The position numbers and the translations under genes were made by a program. The notes below the pieces were generated by a model. It made no database searches and was not told the origin of the DNA. It saw only the letters and a program-made list of their open reading frames with translations. Of a DNA stretch of 11,920 bases, positions 5,294 to 11,920 are shown in pieces. Source of the stretch: Dehalococcoidia bacterium (lineage in GTDB: Bacteria > Chloroflexota > Dehalococcoidia > GIF9 > AB-539-J10); contig JAGMDB010000110.1 of assembly GCA_023128875.1 (NCBI GenBank), forward strand, positions 1 through 11,920, given 5' to 3'. Each line of letters opens with the position of its first letter. Positions within the stretch are counted from its first letter, which is position 1.

Positions 5294-6055
5294 ATGAAGA
5301 TCAAAGTATTAGGGATTAACGGAAGTGCCAGGCGGCGAGGAAATACCTCGATCATGATTAACGAAGCTTTACAGGGTGCATCTGAGCTAAAAGATGTGGA
5401 AACAGAATATATTGCTTTAGCAGAGCACAAGATTTTGGGAGGGTGCCTAGCGTGCTATATTTGCCATAAAGAACCCAGTTTAGAGAAGCTCTGTAGGGGT
5501 TACAAAGAACCAGACGATGTTAATATGATAGTGCGAAAGATGTTAGAGGCAGAAGCATGGATTATCGGCACCCCTGTTTATTTCGGGGGAATGACAGCAC
5601 AGTTAAAAGCATTAATAGACCGAACACATCCTGTCCAGCCCTGTGGACGAGCATTTAGAAATAAGGTTTGCGGTGTTGTTACTATGGCTGTTGAAAGAGC
5701 AGGGGGGGCAGAGGCGACAATGGATGACATACGCCATTGGCTTGGGAACATGGACGCAATCTACATTGGTAGCGGCCCTGCACGACCTACCCCAGCGTGT
5801 GGTAGTTTCTGGGGAGCTCAAGGTGTTCAAGGATGGCCTAACTATATTCCTACAACTAAACCAGAGGCCCGTAGTGCAGTCAAGCAGGATATTATAGGAA
5901 TGCAGGCGGCGAGAAACTTAGGAAGGCGGGTTGTCGATTTGGCAAAGGCGGTTAAAGCCGGCTATGCGTCTTTAGGAGAAGGAGAGACATATTGGGGGTA
6001 TGGCCCTGTAATAGAAATCCACGGCGGAAAGTATGATAAGTATCAAGAGAAGTAA
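5294..6055 (+). CDS. Flavodoxin-fold NAD(P)H oxidoreductase, iron-sulfur flavoprotein-like
   Basis: A 253-aa protein of the NADPH-dependent FMN reductase/flavodoxin-like superfamily. The FMN phosphate loop is GSARRRGNTS (10-19). The second FMN-binding segment is IIGTPVYFGGMTAQLKALID at roughly 90-109. Between them is a cysteine cluster, C51-x2-C54-x2-C57 with C67 ten residues further on. Iron-sulfur flavoproteins carry CX2CX2CX4-7C there for a 4Fe-4S cluster; here the last gap is nine, so cluster binding is likely but not certain. The C-terminal extension (about 155-253) is longer than in simple FMN reductases and contains Pro, Gly and Trp-rich segments (ACGSFWGAQGVQGWPNY). AAGGAGGGG lies just before ATG5294. 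It could supply or accept electrons for the pathway or reduce the substrate ring. The reaction is unknown. Confidence 0.85.
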   Translation: MKIKVLGINGSARRRGNTSIMINEALQGASELKDVETEYIALAEHKILGGCLACYICHKEPSLEKLCRGYKEPDDVNMIVRKMLEAEAWIIGTPVYFGGMTAQLKALIDRTHPVQPCGRAFRNKVCGVVTMAVERAGGAEATMDDIRHWLGNMDAIYIGSGPARPTPACGSFWGAQGVQGWPNYIPTTKPEARSAVKQDIIGMQAARNLGRRVVDLAKAVKAGYASLGEGETYWGYGPVIEIHGGKYDKYQEK

Positions 6056-6114
6056 AGGTAAGCCAAATTTGTGGAAACTTTAAAAGTAAAAGGATAAAAG
6101 GAGGACAAATAAAA

Positions 6115-6699
6115 ATGGCGGAAGAGAAAATGAAATACGCAAGTGTTGTTGCTGAGGCTAAAAAGAAATGGGATAATTTAACCGATAACGAGAAGGCAAT
6201 CTCCCATCGTGTTTTTAGAAGAGGAATAGAGCGCTGGATTTTAATGTGGGATATTTTAAAGGCGATCGAGGAGAAGTTTGGTATTAATGTGTGGGATATA
6301 GTAAGAGAAGAGATCTGGAAGCACTCTTTCGCGGCAGGACAGAACTTAGCTAAGAAATATGAGAGGCATGGCGTGGTAGAGTTATATGATGCCTTTAATT
6401 CGCAATTTGAGGGTTTGGTCCAGGCTGAGTGGCTTGAATTGAACGACAAAGTTTTACACAAGTGGAATCACGCCTGCCCGAATTATCAGCATCTTAAAGA
6501 CTTGGGGAAGACCGAAGAAGAAATAAAAGAAATGGCACCATACTATTGTCTACAGGACATAGGTATTATGACCGGGTTTAACCCGGATCTTGAGGTTTTC
6601 CCTCAATCGCGTTTATTGATGGCGGGTGACCCCCACTGCACTTACCGTGTTGAGGACCACGGTGAGAAATCCGGTAAAAAGTTTGGTTTTGTAGTATAA
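6115..6699 (+). CDS. L-2-amino-thiazoline-4-carboxylate (ATC) hydrolase family protein
   Basis: A 194-aa cytoplasmic protein resembling the ATC hydrolase family. The characterised Pseudomonas member opens the thiazoline ring of L-ATC on the way to cysteine. The C-terminus gives the clearest match: GFNPDLEVFPQSRLLMAGDP followed by HCTYRVE, the family's Gly-Asp-x-x-Cys-x-x-Arg ending. The middle contains HACPNYQHLKDLG and YYCLQDIGIMTGF, where the conserved cysteines of the family lie. The N-terminal half is helical (IERWILMWDILKAIEEKFG). AAAAGGAGG lies about 10 nt before ATG6115, 59 bp after the flavoprotein gene. A second protein of this family begins at 11553, so the two may act in sequence or together. 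Most members of the family are uncharacterised, so the substrate should not be assumed to be ATC. Family assignment is from remembered motifs. Confidence 0.72.
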   Translation: MAEEKMKYASVVAEAKKKWDNLTDNEKAISHRVFRRGIERWILMWDILKAIEEKFGINVWDIVREEIWKHSFAAGQNLAKKYERHGVVELYDAFNSQFEGLVQAEWLELNDKVLHKWNHACPNYQHLKDLGKTEEEIKEMAPYYCLQDIGIMTGFNPDLEVFPQSRLLMAGDPHCTYRVEDHGEKSGKKFGFVV

Positions 6700-6710
6700 A
6701 CCTACACTTT

Positions 6711-6730
6711 GGGAGGTGAAAATGATGTAA
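6711..6730 (+). other. Second ribosome site plus ATG ATG TAA
   Basis: GGGAGGTGA (6711-6719) is followed at once by ATGATGTAA (6722-6730), with 5 nt between GGAGG and the ATG. It lies 46 bases before the ATG of the TRAP lipoprotein gene. It resembles the element at 4775-4811 in sequence and in its place between two genes. Confidence 0.3.
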
Positions 6731-6776
6731 TAAAGTATTTTTAGCAGACCAAAAATCTAAGCAAAGGAGTTTTTAG

Positions 6777-7868
6777 ATGAAAAGGAAAATATTGTTAAGT
6801 ATGTTGGCTTTGTTGTTAGCCATCAGCTTGGTTGCTATCGGCTGTGCTAAACCAGCACCAGCCCCAGCGCCAGCCCCAGCGCCTACGCCAGAACCAATAC
6901 CAGCAGGCCCAGAGTATACGTGGAGGTGGCAGTGTCTATATCACCCTGGTCTTTCGTTTGACTATTGGGGTAAAGGAATTGCTGACATGATTGAGGAAAT
7001 GTCTGGAGGGCGGATTGAAATTGAGGTGTTCCACGGGGGTGCCTTATGCCCAAACAAGGAGATATATACCGCTCTAGGTCAAGGGCAGTTTGAGATGGCT
7101 ACGAATGTTGGTGCCTTTTGTGCTGGCATTATACCTGTAGGATACATTGAGTTTACCCCGCCTGGTGGTCCTAGAACCGGGGAAGAACTAGACTTGCTGT
7201 TTTACAACTACGGATGGCTTGAATTGCTGCAACAAGTTTATAATACAGGCAACATCCATTACATCGCTCAGAACCCGTGCGGTTGGCGCAACTTGGTTTC
7301 GACAAAGCCGATACGTAGTGTAGATGACCTCAAGGGTATGAAGGTAAGGTGCACCGGATTAGATGCGTTATTGTTAGAGAGACTAGGGGCAGTGCCAACT
7401 TATATACCTACAGGGGACATTTATACAGGTCTGGCATTGGGTACCGTTGATGCCAGCCTTTATGGTGGCCCAGCCACGCACTGGGACCAGAAGCTTATGG
7501 AAGTCGTTAAGTATGAAATACTGCCCAACATTGAGACAGCTTCCTCTAATACACTTATAAATCTGGATGTGTGGGACTCACTGCCAGAAGACCTTAAACT
7601 CATAATCCAGGTAGCAGCTCGTTACCAGGGTTCAGAAGGCTATCGTGCACGCGAGATAGAGTGTCGTGACCGCATTGAGAGGATGAAGAAAGAGTATGGC
7701 ATCGAGTTCATAGTGCTGCCTGAATCTGAGGTAGCTAAGATACGCGCCGCCGGTATAGAAGTCTTGAGGGAGAAAGCTGCGGTGGATCCCACTACTGCTA
7801 AAATGTTGGAGATAATGGAAGATGCCATGGAGTACTTCGAGTGGAGATACGCTGGAATTATAAGGTAA
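6777..7868 (+). CDS. dctP: TRAP transporter solute-binding lipoprotein (DctP family)
   Basis: The extracytoplasmic binding protein of a tripartite TRAP carboxylate transporter, 363 aa. The N-terminus is a lipoprotein signal: KRK, a hydrophobic core and lipobox VAIGC with C23 as the lipidation site. An Ala-Pro repeat linker (about 24-42) follows, which would tether the domain to the membrane. The DctP core then shows the expected features: LKGMKVRCTG with R191, the Arg that usually pairs with a substrate carboxylate, LERLGAVPTYIPTGDIYTGL (199-218) and the G-x-VDA motif LGTVDAS (221-227). Late helices look normal and the length fits. AAAGGAG lies before ATG6777. The permease genes dctQ and dctM follow about 1.8 kb further on, separated by an MmgE/PrpD gene, which is unusual but still supports one operon. 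The ligand is probably a mono- or dicarboxylate; its identity is not deducible. Confidence 0.93.
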   Translation: MKRKILLSMLALLLAISLVAIGCAKPAPAPAPAPAPTPEPIPAGPEYTWRWQCLYHPGLSFDYWGKGIADMIEEMSGGRIEIEVFHGGALCPNKEIYTALGQGQFEMATNVGAFCAGIIPVGYIEFTPPGGPRTGEELDLLFYNYGWLELLQQVYNTGNIHYIAQNPCGWRNLVSTKPIRSVDDLKGMKVRCTGLDALLLERLGAVPTYIPTGDIYTGLALGTVDASLYGGPATHWDQKLMEVVKYEILPNIETASSNTLINLDVWDSLPEDLKLIIQVAARYQGSEGYRAREIECRDRIERMKKEYGIEFIVLPESEVAKIRAAGIEVLREKAAVDPTTAKMLEIMEDAMEYFEWRYAGIIR

Positions 7869-7959
7869 GATTCTGAAGATGGACTGACGGCACTCCTTCA
7901 GGAGGACAGTAGGGGTGGTGTTACCCTAATTGAGGGTGCTGTGGGAAAGATTGTGTTGT

Positions 7960-8018
7960 AAAATTAACAGCATCGGTAGGGAGTGTGATTAGTGTTTCCC
8001 GCTGATGCTGTTAATTTT
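7960..8018. other. Long inverted repeat / stem-loop between dctP and the MmgE/PrpD gene
   Basis: AAAATTAACAGCATC (7960-7974) pairs perfectly over 15 bp with GATGCTGTTAATTTT (8004-8018). The stem can extend inward with G-U and G-C pairs and a further GGGA (7979-7982) with TCCC (7997-8000), leaving a 14-base loop. The 3' arm ends in TTAATTTT, and the 5' arm begins with AAAA, so an intrinsic terminator or attenuator acting on either strand is possible, though GC content of the stem is modest. The first possible ATG of the downstream gene (8005) lies inside the 3' arm. The stretch before it (7869-7959) has only a small ACCCT/AGGGT inverted repeat at 7923-7937. Confidence 0.75.
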
Positions 8019-9504
8019 GTGGGGCGTGGCTAGTTATTGTGCTGACTTTAGAAAGGAAAAGTGGGCGGAAGTGGAAGTCGCAAGAGAATTGGCAAGCTTT
8101 GTAGTGAAATCTGGTTTCACCGATTTGCCTGAGCAGATTGTGTGTGAAATGAAACGTGTTTTGTTGGACTCCATTGGCTGTGCCATTGGTGGCCTTATGA
8201 CGGAGAGGGGCAAGATAGTGGTTAAATTAGCCAGGAGATTAGGAGGACCGCAGGAAGCAACTGTGATTGCAACCAACGACAAGGTTTCCTGCGCTAATGC
8301 CGCTTTGGCAAATGGTGAATTAACTAATGCGCTAGAATTCGATGCTTTATCTCGCGCGGGACGGCACGATGCCCCAATAATAATTCCAGCAGCACTGGCG
8401 CTAGCCGAGAGTGTCCATGCTTCGGGTGAGGATTTGATATTGGCTATTGCTCTTGGCTTGGAGATTTCGGGAAGACTCAAATTAGCAGTAGGAGGAATTT
8501 CAACCCCCATTGCCGAAGGCCCTGAGAAGGGTAAAATACGATGGCCAAGGGTTCATGGGTTTAGTGTTATTACCTTGGGGGCGGCGGCTAGCGCCGGCAA
8601 AATTCTGACTCTTAACCAAAAGGAAATGGCTAACGCATTAGGCCTAGCCGGTTGCCTTTGCCCGCCTAGTATAGTGAGAAAGTGGATGGAGACCACGCCT
8701 ATCACCATGAGTAAGTATGGTCCCTGCGGATGGGCAGCTCATGTAGGCGTTATCTCAGCATTGCTTGCTGGGGCAGGATACACAGCAGATACTGGTCTCT
8801 TCAATAGTGAATTCGGCTTCTGGACGTATACTGGCAAAGCTAAAGGAGAGTGGAATATGGAGCCGGTGTTGGAGGGCCTGGGTGCGAAATGGCACTGCCA
8901 TCAAATTTGCTATAAGCAATACCCCTGTGGTGACTGTCTAATTAGCCTCCCGGAGATGCTCCTTCAGATCATGGAAGAAAACCATCTCCAGCCAGACGAC
9001 ATAGAGAGGATAAAAGCCCAGCCACATCCTGTTGCCCAATTTACAGCATGGAGAGAAAATGCGTTGACAACGCCGGACGATTATTGCTTTAACGCCCGGT
9101 ATTTATTAGCTTGTGCAGCCCAAAAGATTGAGCCGACTTATTGGCATGACCCAAATATACAGCGAAACCCGAAGATACAAGAATTCTTGCAGAGGGTAGA
9201 GTTTGCCATCATTATTGATGAGAAAGATTTTGGTTTAGCAAGGCTTGAAGACTCAAGTGCTTGGCAAATGAGGATCGAAGTTGTGGCCAAAGGGAAGAGC
9301 TTTAGGAAAAAGGCATCTTATGTAAGGGGGGCATCATGGCTGCCAGAAGAGTTTAGAATCACAGACGATGAACTCATCAAGAAGTTTGGTGACAATGCCT
9401 CAAGGGTTCTGCCTTTGGATAAGGCTAATAAAGTAACTCGAGCTATACTTGGGATAGAGAAGATGAAAAATGTCAATGAGCTTATGAAAATGCTTGCCTC
9501 ATAG
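8005..9504 (+). CDS. MmgE/PrpD family protein (2-methylcitrate dehydratase/aconitate decarboxylase superfamily)
   Basis: Up to 499 aa from ATG8005. The family includes 2-methylcitrate dehydratase (PrpD), cis-aconitate decarboxylase and iminodisuccinate epimerase. Matching segments are VARELASFVV (25-34), LLDSIGCAIGG (53-63), NGELTNALEFD (103-113) with GRHDAPIIIPAALALAE (119-135), HGFSVITLGAAASAGKI (184-200) and YKQYPCGD (303-310), the counterpart of the family KPYPC motif. The start is uncertain: ATG8005 lies in a hairpin arm and lacks a ribosome site, while homologues usually begin close to VARELA, so GTG8071 may be the true start although its GGCGGA is very close. The canonical DFDDTH is EFDALSRAGRH here, so the activity may differ from PrpD. 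It sits between the TRAP binding protein and permease genes, suggesting that it acts on the imported acid. The exact reaction is not assignable. Confidence 0.88.
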   Translation: MLLILWGVASYCADFRKEKWAEVEVARELASFVVKSGFTDLPEQIVCEMKRVLLDSIGCAIGGLMTERGKIVVKLARRLGGPQEATVIATNDKVSCANAALANGELTNALEFDALSRAGRHDAPIIIPAALALAESVHASGEDLILAIALGLEISGRLKLAVGGISTPIAEGPEKGKIRWPRVHGFSVITLGAAASAGKILTLNQKEMANALGLAGCLCPPSIVRKWMETTPITMSKYGPCGWAAHVGVISALLAGAGYTADTGLFNSEFGFWTYTGKAKGEWNMEPVLEGLGAKWHCHQICYKQYPCGDCLISLPEMLLQIMEENHLQPDDIERIKAQPHPVAQFTAWRENALTTPDDYCFNARYLLACAAQKIEPTYWHDPNIQRNPKIQEFLQRVEFAIIIDEKDFGLARLEDSSAWQMRIEVVAKGKSFRKKASYVRGASWLPEEFRITDDELIKKFGDNASRVLPLDKANKVTRAILGIEKMKNVNELMKMLAS

Positions 9505-9693
9505 TGCGGAGGCTAGGTACTGGTGGGCTATCATCAATTTGAAAAAGCACAAGTAGTAATGCTTACAAAGAGGACATTATACTAACAGTTTTTCAATCGC
9601 TTTAGGACCATACTTAAAGAAATATTATGGGTTAATTATTAAGCAAGCTTGTGTAAAGCTAGGTCTAAAAATTGGTTTAAGCAGAGGTTGCCT

Positions 9694-10206
9694 ATGAAAA
9701 TTTCTTTGAATACTATTGATAACATTAGTAAGGGGTCCGGGCAAGTTGCTCTGTATATGATGCTGGTGATGACGGGGTTAGTGTTTGTCGGTGTAATATT
9801 AAGATATGTGTTTAATGCTCCCTCTAAGTGGATTCCTGAATTATCTCAGTTTCTCTTCGGGACGAGTTTATTGCTAGCCGGAGCCTTTGCTCTTCAGCAG
9901 AATAAACATGTCAGGGTAGATGTAATCGTCAACCAACTTCGACCTAGGCTGCAAGCAATTTTAGACCTTTTTGCTTCACTGTTTTTCTGGGTCTTTTGTG
10001 TCGTGTTGCTGTATAAAGGTGGAGAAATGGCGTGGCACTCGGTTAGCCATTGGGAAACCACAGGAACATTCTGGAATCCCCCAATATGGCCTGTAAAGAT
10101 ATTTATAGTGCTATCAGCTCTACTAATACTCCTGCAGGGTGTAGCTAAAACTATTCGCGATTGGCGCAAACTTGCTGCCCTAAGCGAAAAGGGGAACATT
10201 AAGTGA
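9694..10206 (+). CDS. dctQ: TRAP transporter small permease (DctQ family)
   Basis: The small membrane subunit of the TRAP transporter, 170 aa, with four predicted membrane segments (about 18-36, 50-67, 92-108 and 132-150). Family signatures are RYVFNAPSKWIPEL (37-50, with E49) and the QQNKHVRVDVI segment (68-78, with H72). The frame is open from TTG9649, but ATG9694 is the better start: AGAGG at 9683-9687 lies 6 nt upstream and the N-terminus then matches the usual short cytoplasmic lead. The 189 bp before it, after the MmgE/PrpD gene, holds no gene; a TATACT near 9577 has no matching -35. Its stop overlaps the GTG start of dctM by four bases (GTGA), which implies translational coupling. Confidence 0.92.
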   Translation: MKISLNTIDNISKGSGQVALYMMLVMTGLVFVGVILRYVFNAPSKWIPELSQFLFGTSLLLAGAFALQQNKHVRVDVIVNQLRPRLQAILDLFASLFFWVFCVVLLYKGGEMAWHSVSHWETTGTFWNPPIWPVKIFIVLSALLILLQGVAKTIRDWRKLAALSEKGNIK

Positions 10207-11537
10207 ATCCAGCATTAGTCACAGCAGCCATGTTCGGTATGCTCGTAGTATGTATTTTACTAGGTGTTCCTCTTGCCTTCGCCTTAGGCTCTGTCGGCGT
10301 AATCTTCACTATTGCCTTGTGGGGATGGAATGGTCTATATGTGGTGGGTGCTCGTACCCTGGCTACAATGAGTTCAGAGATTCTAATATGCGTTCCACTA
10401 TTTATTCTCATGGGAGCATTATTACAGTACGCAGGCATGGCCGATGCTCTCTATACAATGGTACATCGATGGGCAGGTAAGCTACCTGGTGCTCTAGCGA
10501 TGGGAACTGTAGTTATATGTTACTTCATTGGTGCTATGTCTGGGGTGACCGGCGCCGCTGCGGTATCATTAGGCCTTATTGCCATCCCCTCCATGCTTAA
10601 GCGTAATTATGATAAAAAGGTAGCAGTAGGAACTGTAGCCGGGGGGTCAACTTTATGCCTTATTGTGCCTCCTAGTATCACCATGGTCCTTTTTTGCGCA
10701 ATGTCCTTGTTGTCAATAGGCCAAATGTTCATAGCCGGGGTTTTACCCGGGGCTGTAATCGCAGGCCTGTTCATAGCTTACTTACTAGTGCAAGGTATAC
10801 GACACCCGGACCGAATGCCTCCGCTTCCGGAGCAGGAAAGGCGAGCAATTACTCTCAAGGATAAGATCACTTCTACAGCGGTGGTGTTTCCTACTCTGTT
10901 CATCATTGCCTCTGTTTTAGGGTCGATTTTTACAGGGATGGCTACTCCTAATGAGGCGGCTGCCGTAGGTGTTGTGGCTACTATAGCGGTGTCTGCCCTT
11001 TATCACCGGCTTAAGTGGAAAGTTATTAAGGGAGCATCCGTTGAAGCCTTGAAGTCCAGCGTTATGATTATGTGGATTTTGGTGGGAGCACATATATTCA
11101 GTTCTGTCTACCAGGCTCTTGGAGCTAACCAGTTTATTGAAGACATACTATTGGGCTTGGGACTAAGTCCGTGGTATGTTCTCGGACTGGTGCTGTTTAT
11201 TGTGCTCGTGATGGGTATGTTTATTGATGCTGCGCCAATCATTGTATTGGTGGTTCCCCTTGTTTTCCCGATAATGGTGTCGCTCGGCTTTAATGCCTTA
11301 TGGTTTGCCATTCTTTTCAACGTCGCCGTGATGATAGGTTACCTGTCACCACCTTTTGGGCTAGTTCTGTTTTACATCAAGGGAGTATGTCCACCGGAGG
11401 TAAGCATGGGAGACATATACCGCTCTGTTATACCATTTATTGTGCTGGAGTTCATTAGTATAGGTATACTTATTGCCTTTCCGAATATAATTCTATGGCT
11501 TCCTCGCTTGGTTATAGGAAGGCGTATAGTAGGATAA
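10203..11537 (+). CDS. dctM: TRAP transporter large permease (DctM family)
   Basis: The large membrane subunit that carries substrate and couples it to a sodium or proton gradient, 444 aa, a normal length. It is almost entirely hydrophobic, with about a dozen membrane segments. Family landmarks are FILMGALLQYAG (67-78), GAMSGVTGAAAVSLG (110-124), GGSTLCLIVPPSITM (147-161) and the TRAP signature GMATPNEAAAVG (245-256), then SPPFGLVLFYIKGV near 380-395. It starts at GTG10203, sharing GTGA with the stop of dctQ. The two permease proteins and the lipoprotein encoded at 6777 make one complete TRAP system. Its stop TAA overlaps the ribosome site of the next gene. Confidence 0.95.
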   Translation: MNPALVTAAMFGMLVVCILLGVPLAFALGSVGVIFTIALWGWNGLYVVGARTLATMSSEILICVPLFILMGALLQYAGMADALYTMVHRWAGKLPGALAMGTVVICYFIGAMSGVTGAAAVSLGLIAIPSMLKRNYDKKVAVGTVAGGSTLCLIVPPSITMVLFCAMSLLSIGQMFIAGVLPGAVIAGLFIAYLLVQGIRHPDRMPPLPEQERRAITLKDKITSTAVVFPTLFIIASVLGSIFTGMATPNEAAAVGVVATIAVSALYHRLKWKVIKGASVEALKSSVMIMWILVGAHIFSSVYQALGANQFIEDILLGLGLSPWYVLGLVLFIVLVMGMFIDAAPIIVLVVPLVFPIMVSLGFNALWFAILFNVAVMIGYLSPPFGLVLFYIKGVCPPEVSMGDIYRSVIPFIVLEFISIGILIAFPNIILWLPRLVIGRRIVG

Positions 11538-11552
11538 GGAGGATATAATTAG

Positions 11553-11920
11553 ATGACCGCTGGAAAGAAAACCGTTGCTTTAAAGGAGGCCGAGGAGGAA
11601 GTCAGGAAGGTTTGTGTAAGGCTAGGGCTTTTACATCTTTCCTTTGCCCAAACTCTGGTTGAGGAGTTGGGAGAAAAGAAGGGGAAAGAGCTAGTCCTGA
11701 AAGCCATCAAAGTTTATGGCACAAAAATTGGTGAGCGAATAAAAGCTAGTGTAACTACTCAAGGACTGGAAAATATTCCGGCAAACTATAAAGGAGACCT
11801 TCCACAATACGGAATGCGGGACCTTACAGAAGTATTAGAGGTAGGCGGGGAAAAAAGGAAGAGGGTCTACGGCTGTGTTATGGGAAAGGTATGGAAGGAG
11901 CTCGGAGAGGATAAGCTGGG
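11553..11920 (+). CDS. Second ATC-hydrolase-like protein, 3' end outside the window
   Basis: The first 122 residues are present; the frame is still open at the window end. TAAGGAGG (11535-11542) precedes ATG11553 by 10 nt and starts within the dctM stop, so it belongs to the same operon. The N-terminal helical pattern LGLLHLSFAQTLVEELGEKK, then GKELVLKAIKVYGTKIGERI, followed by RKRVYGCVMGKVWKELGEDK, resembles the L-2-amino-thiazoline-4-carboxylate hydrolase family: an acidic E-L-G-x-x-K-G motif, A-I-x-x-Y-G, then a Cys followed by W-K-E-L-G. The Gly-Asp-x-x-Cys ending seen in the protein at 6115 would lie beyond the window. A role in processing the TRAP substrate is inferred from position. 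The assignment rests on motif recall and a partial sequence. Confidence 0.66.
   Translation, partial: MTAGKKTVALKEAEEEVRKVCVRLGLLHLSFAQTLVEELGEKKGKELVLKAIKVYGTKIGERIKASVTTQGLENIPANYKGDLPQYGMRDLTEVLEVGGEKRKRVYGCVMGKVWKELGEDKL

Noticed and set aside
5952..6461. Minus-strand frame of 169 aa opposite the first ATC-hydrolase-like gene
   Set aside because: It is the mirror of a clear coding region and has no motif of its own.
6844..6905. Repetitive GCCCCAGCGCCA tract as a DNA repeat of interest
   Set aside because: It encodes the Ala-Pro linker after the lipoprotein Cys, a common feature of such binding proteins.
8034..8510. Minus-strand frame of 158 aa opposite the MmgE/PrpD gene
   Set aside because: Low-complexity Ala/Ser-rich shadow of a well-supported gene.
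1..11920. CRISPR array, insertion sequence or known defence system
   Set aside because: I saw no regularly spaced repeats, transposase signature or defence domains; the only mobility gene is the tyrosine recombinase.

Overview
The window looks like a bacterial chromosome segment of moderate GC, probably from an uncultured anaerobe or sediment organism. Three traits recall Chloroflexota of the Dehalococcoidia type: the lipoprotein signal followed by an Ala-Pro-rich linker in the TRAP binding protein, the MmgE/PrpD plus TRAP gene content, and the ATC-hydrolase-like proteins. That placement is inference from gene content, not a phylogenetic result.

Left part (1 to about 3.7 kb): the window opens inside a tRNA-Arg(UCU) whose 3' end, with encoded CCA, is at position 53. 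A complete tyrosine recombinase follows about 100 bp downstream in the same direction, then a convergent zinc-ribbon gene. After these come a small helical protein, a helix-turn-helix (HTH) protein, a protein with two tandem HTH units whose gene appears frameshifted, and an unrecognised protein. This layout is typical of the integrase end of an element inserted at a tRNA 3' end. No second copy of the tRNA 3' end was found, so the far boundary is unknown or lost.

Middle: a gene-free stretch (3727-4088) ends in a very AT-rich promoter region with a nearly perfect 21-bp direct repeat. It precedes a YheO/DauR-type regulator (PAS-like domain plus HTH).

Right part (4.1 kb to the end): a co-directional run, probably one catabolic and uptake cluster. 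It encodes the YheO/DauR-like regulator, RidA (enamine/imine deaminase), a flavodoxin-fold NAD(P)H oxidoreductase with a clustered-Cys motif like iron-sulfur flavoproteins, and an L-2-amino-thiazoline-4-carboxylate (ATC) hydrolase family protein. A TRAP solute-binding lipoprotein (DctP type), an MmgE/PrpD-family protein, the TRAP permeases DctQ and DctM, and a second ATC-hydrolase-like protein cut by the window end complete it. A strong 15-bp perfect inverted repeat lies between dctP and the MmgE/PrpD gene.

Working model (inference): the TRAP system imports a small carboxylate, possibly a nitrogen- or sulfur-containing heterocyclic or amino acid-derived acid. The two ATC-hydrolase-like proteins, the flavoprotein and the MmgE/PrpD protein transform it, RidA clears reactive imine by-products, and the YheO/DauR-like protein controls expression. 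The substrate cannot be read from the sequence, and this gene combination is the best candidate here for an undescribed pathway.
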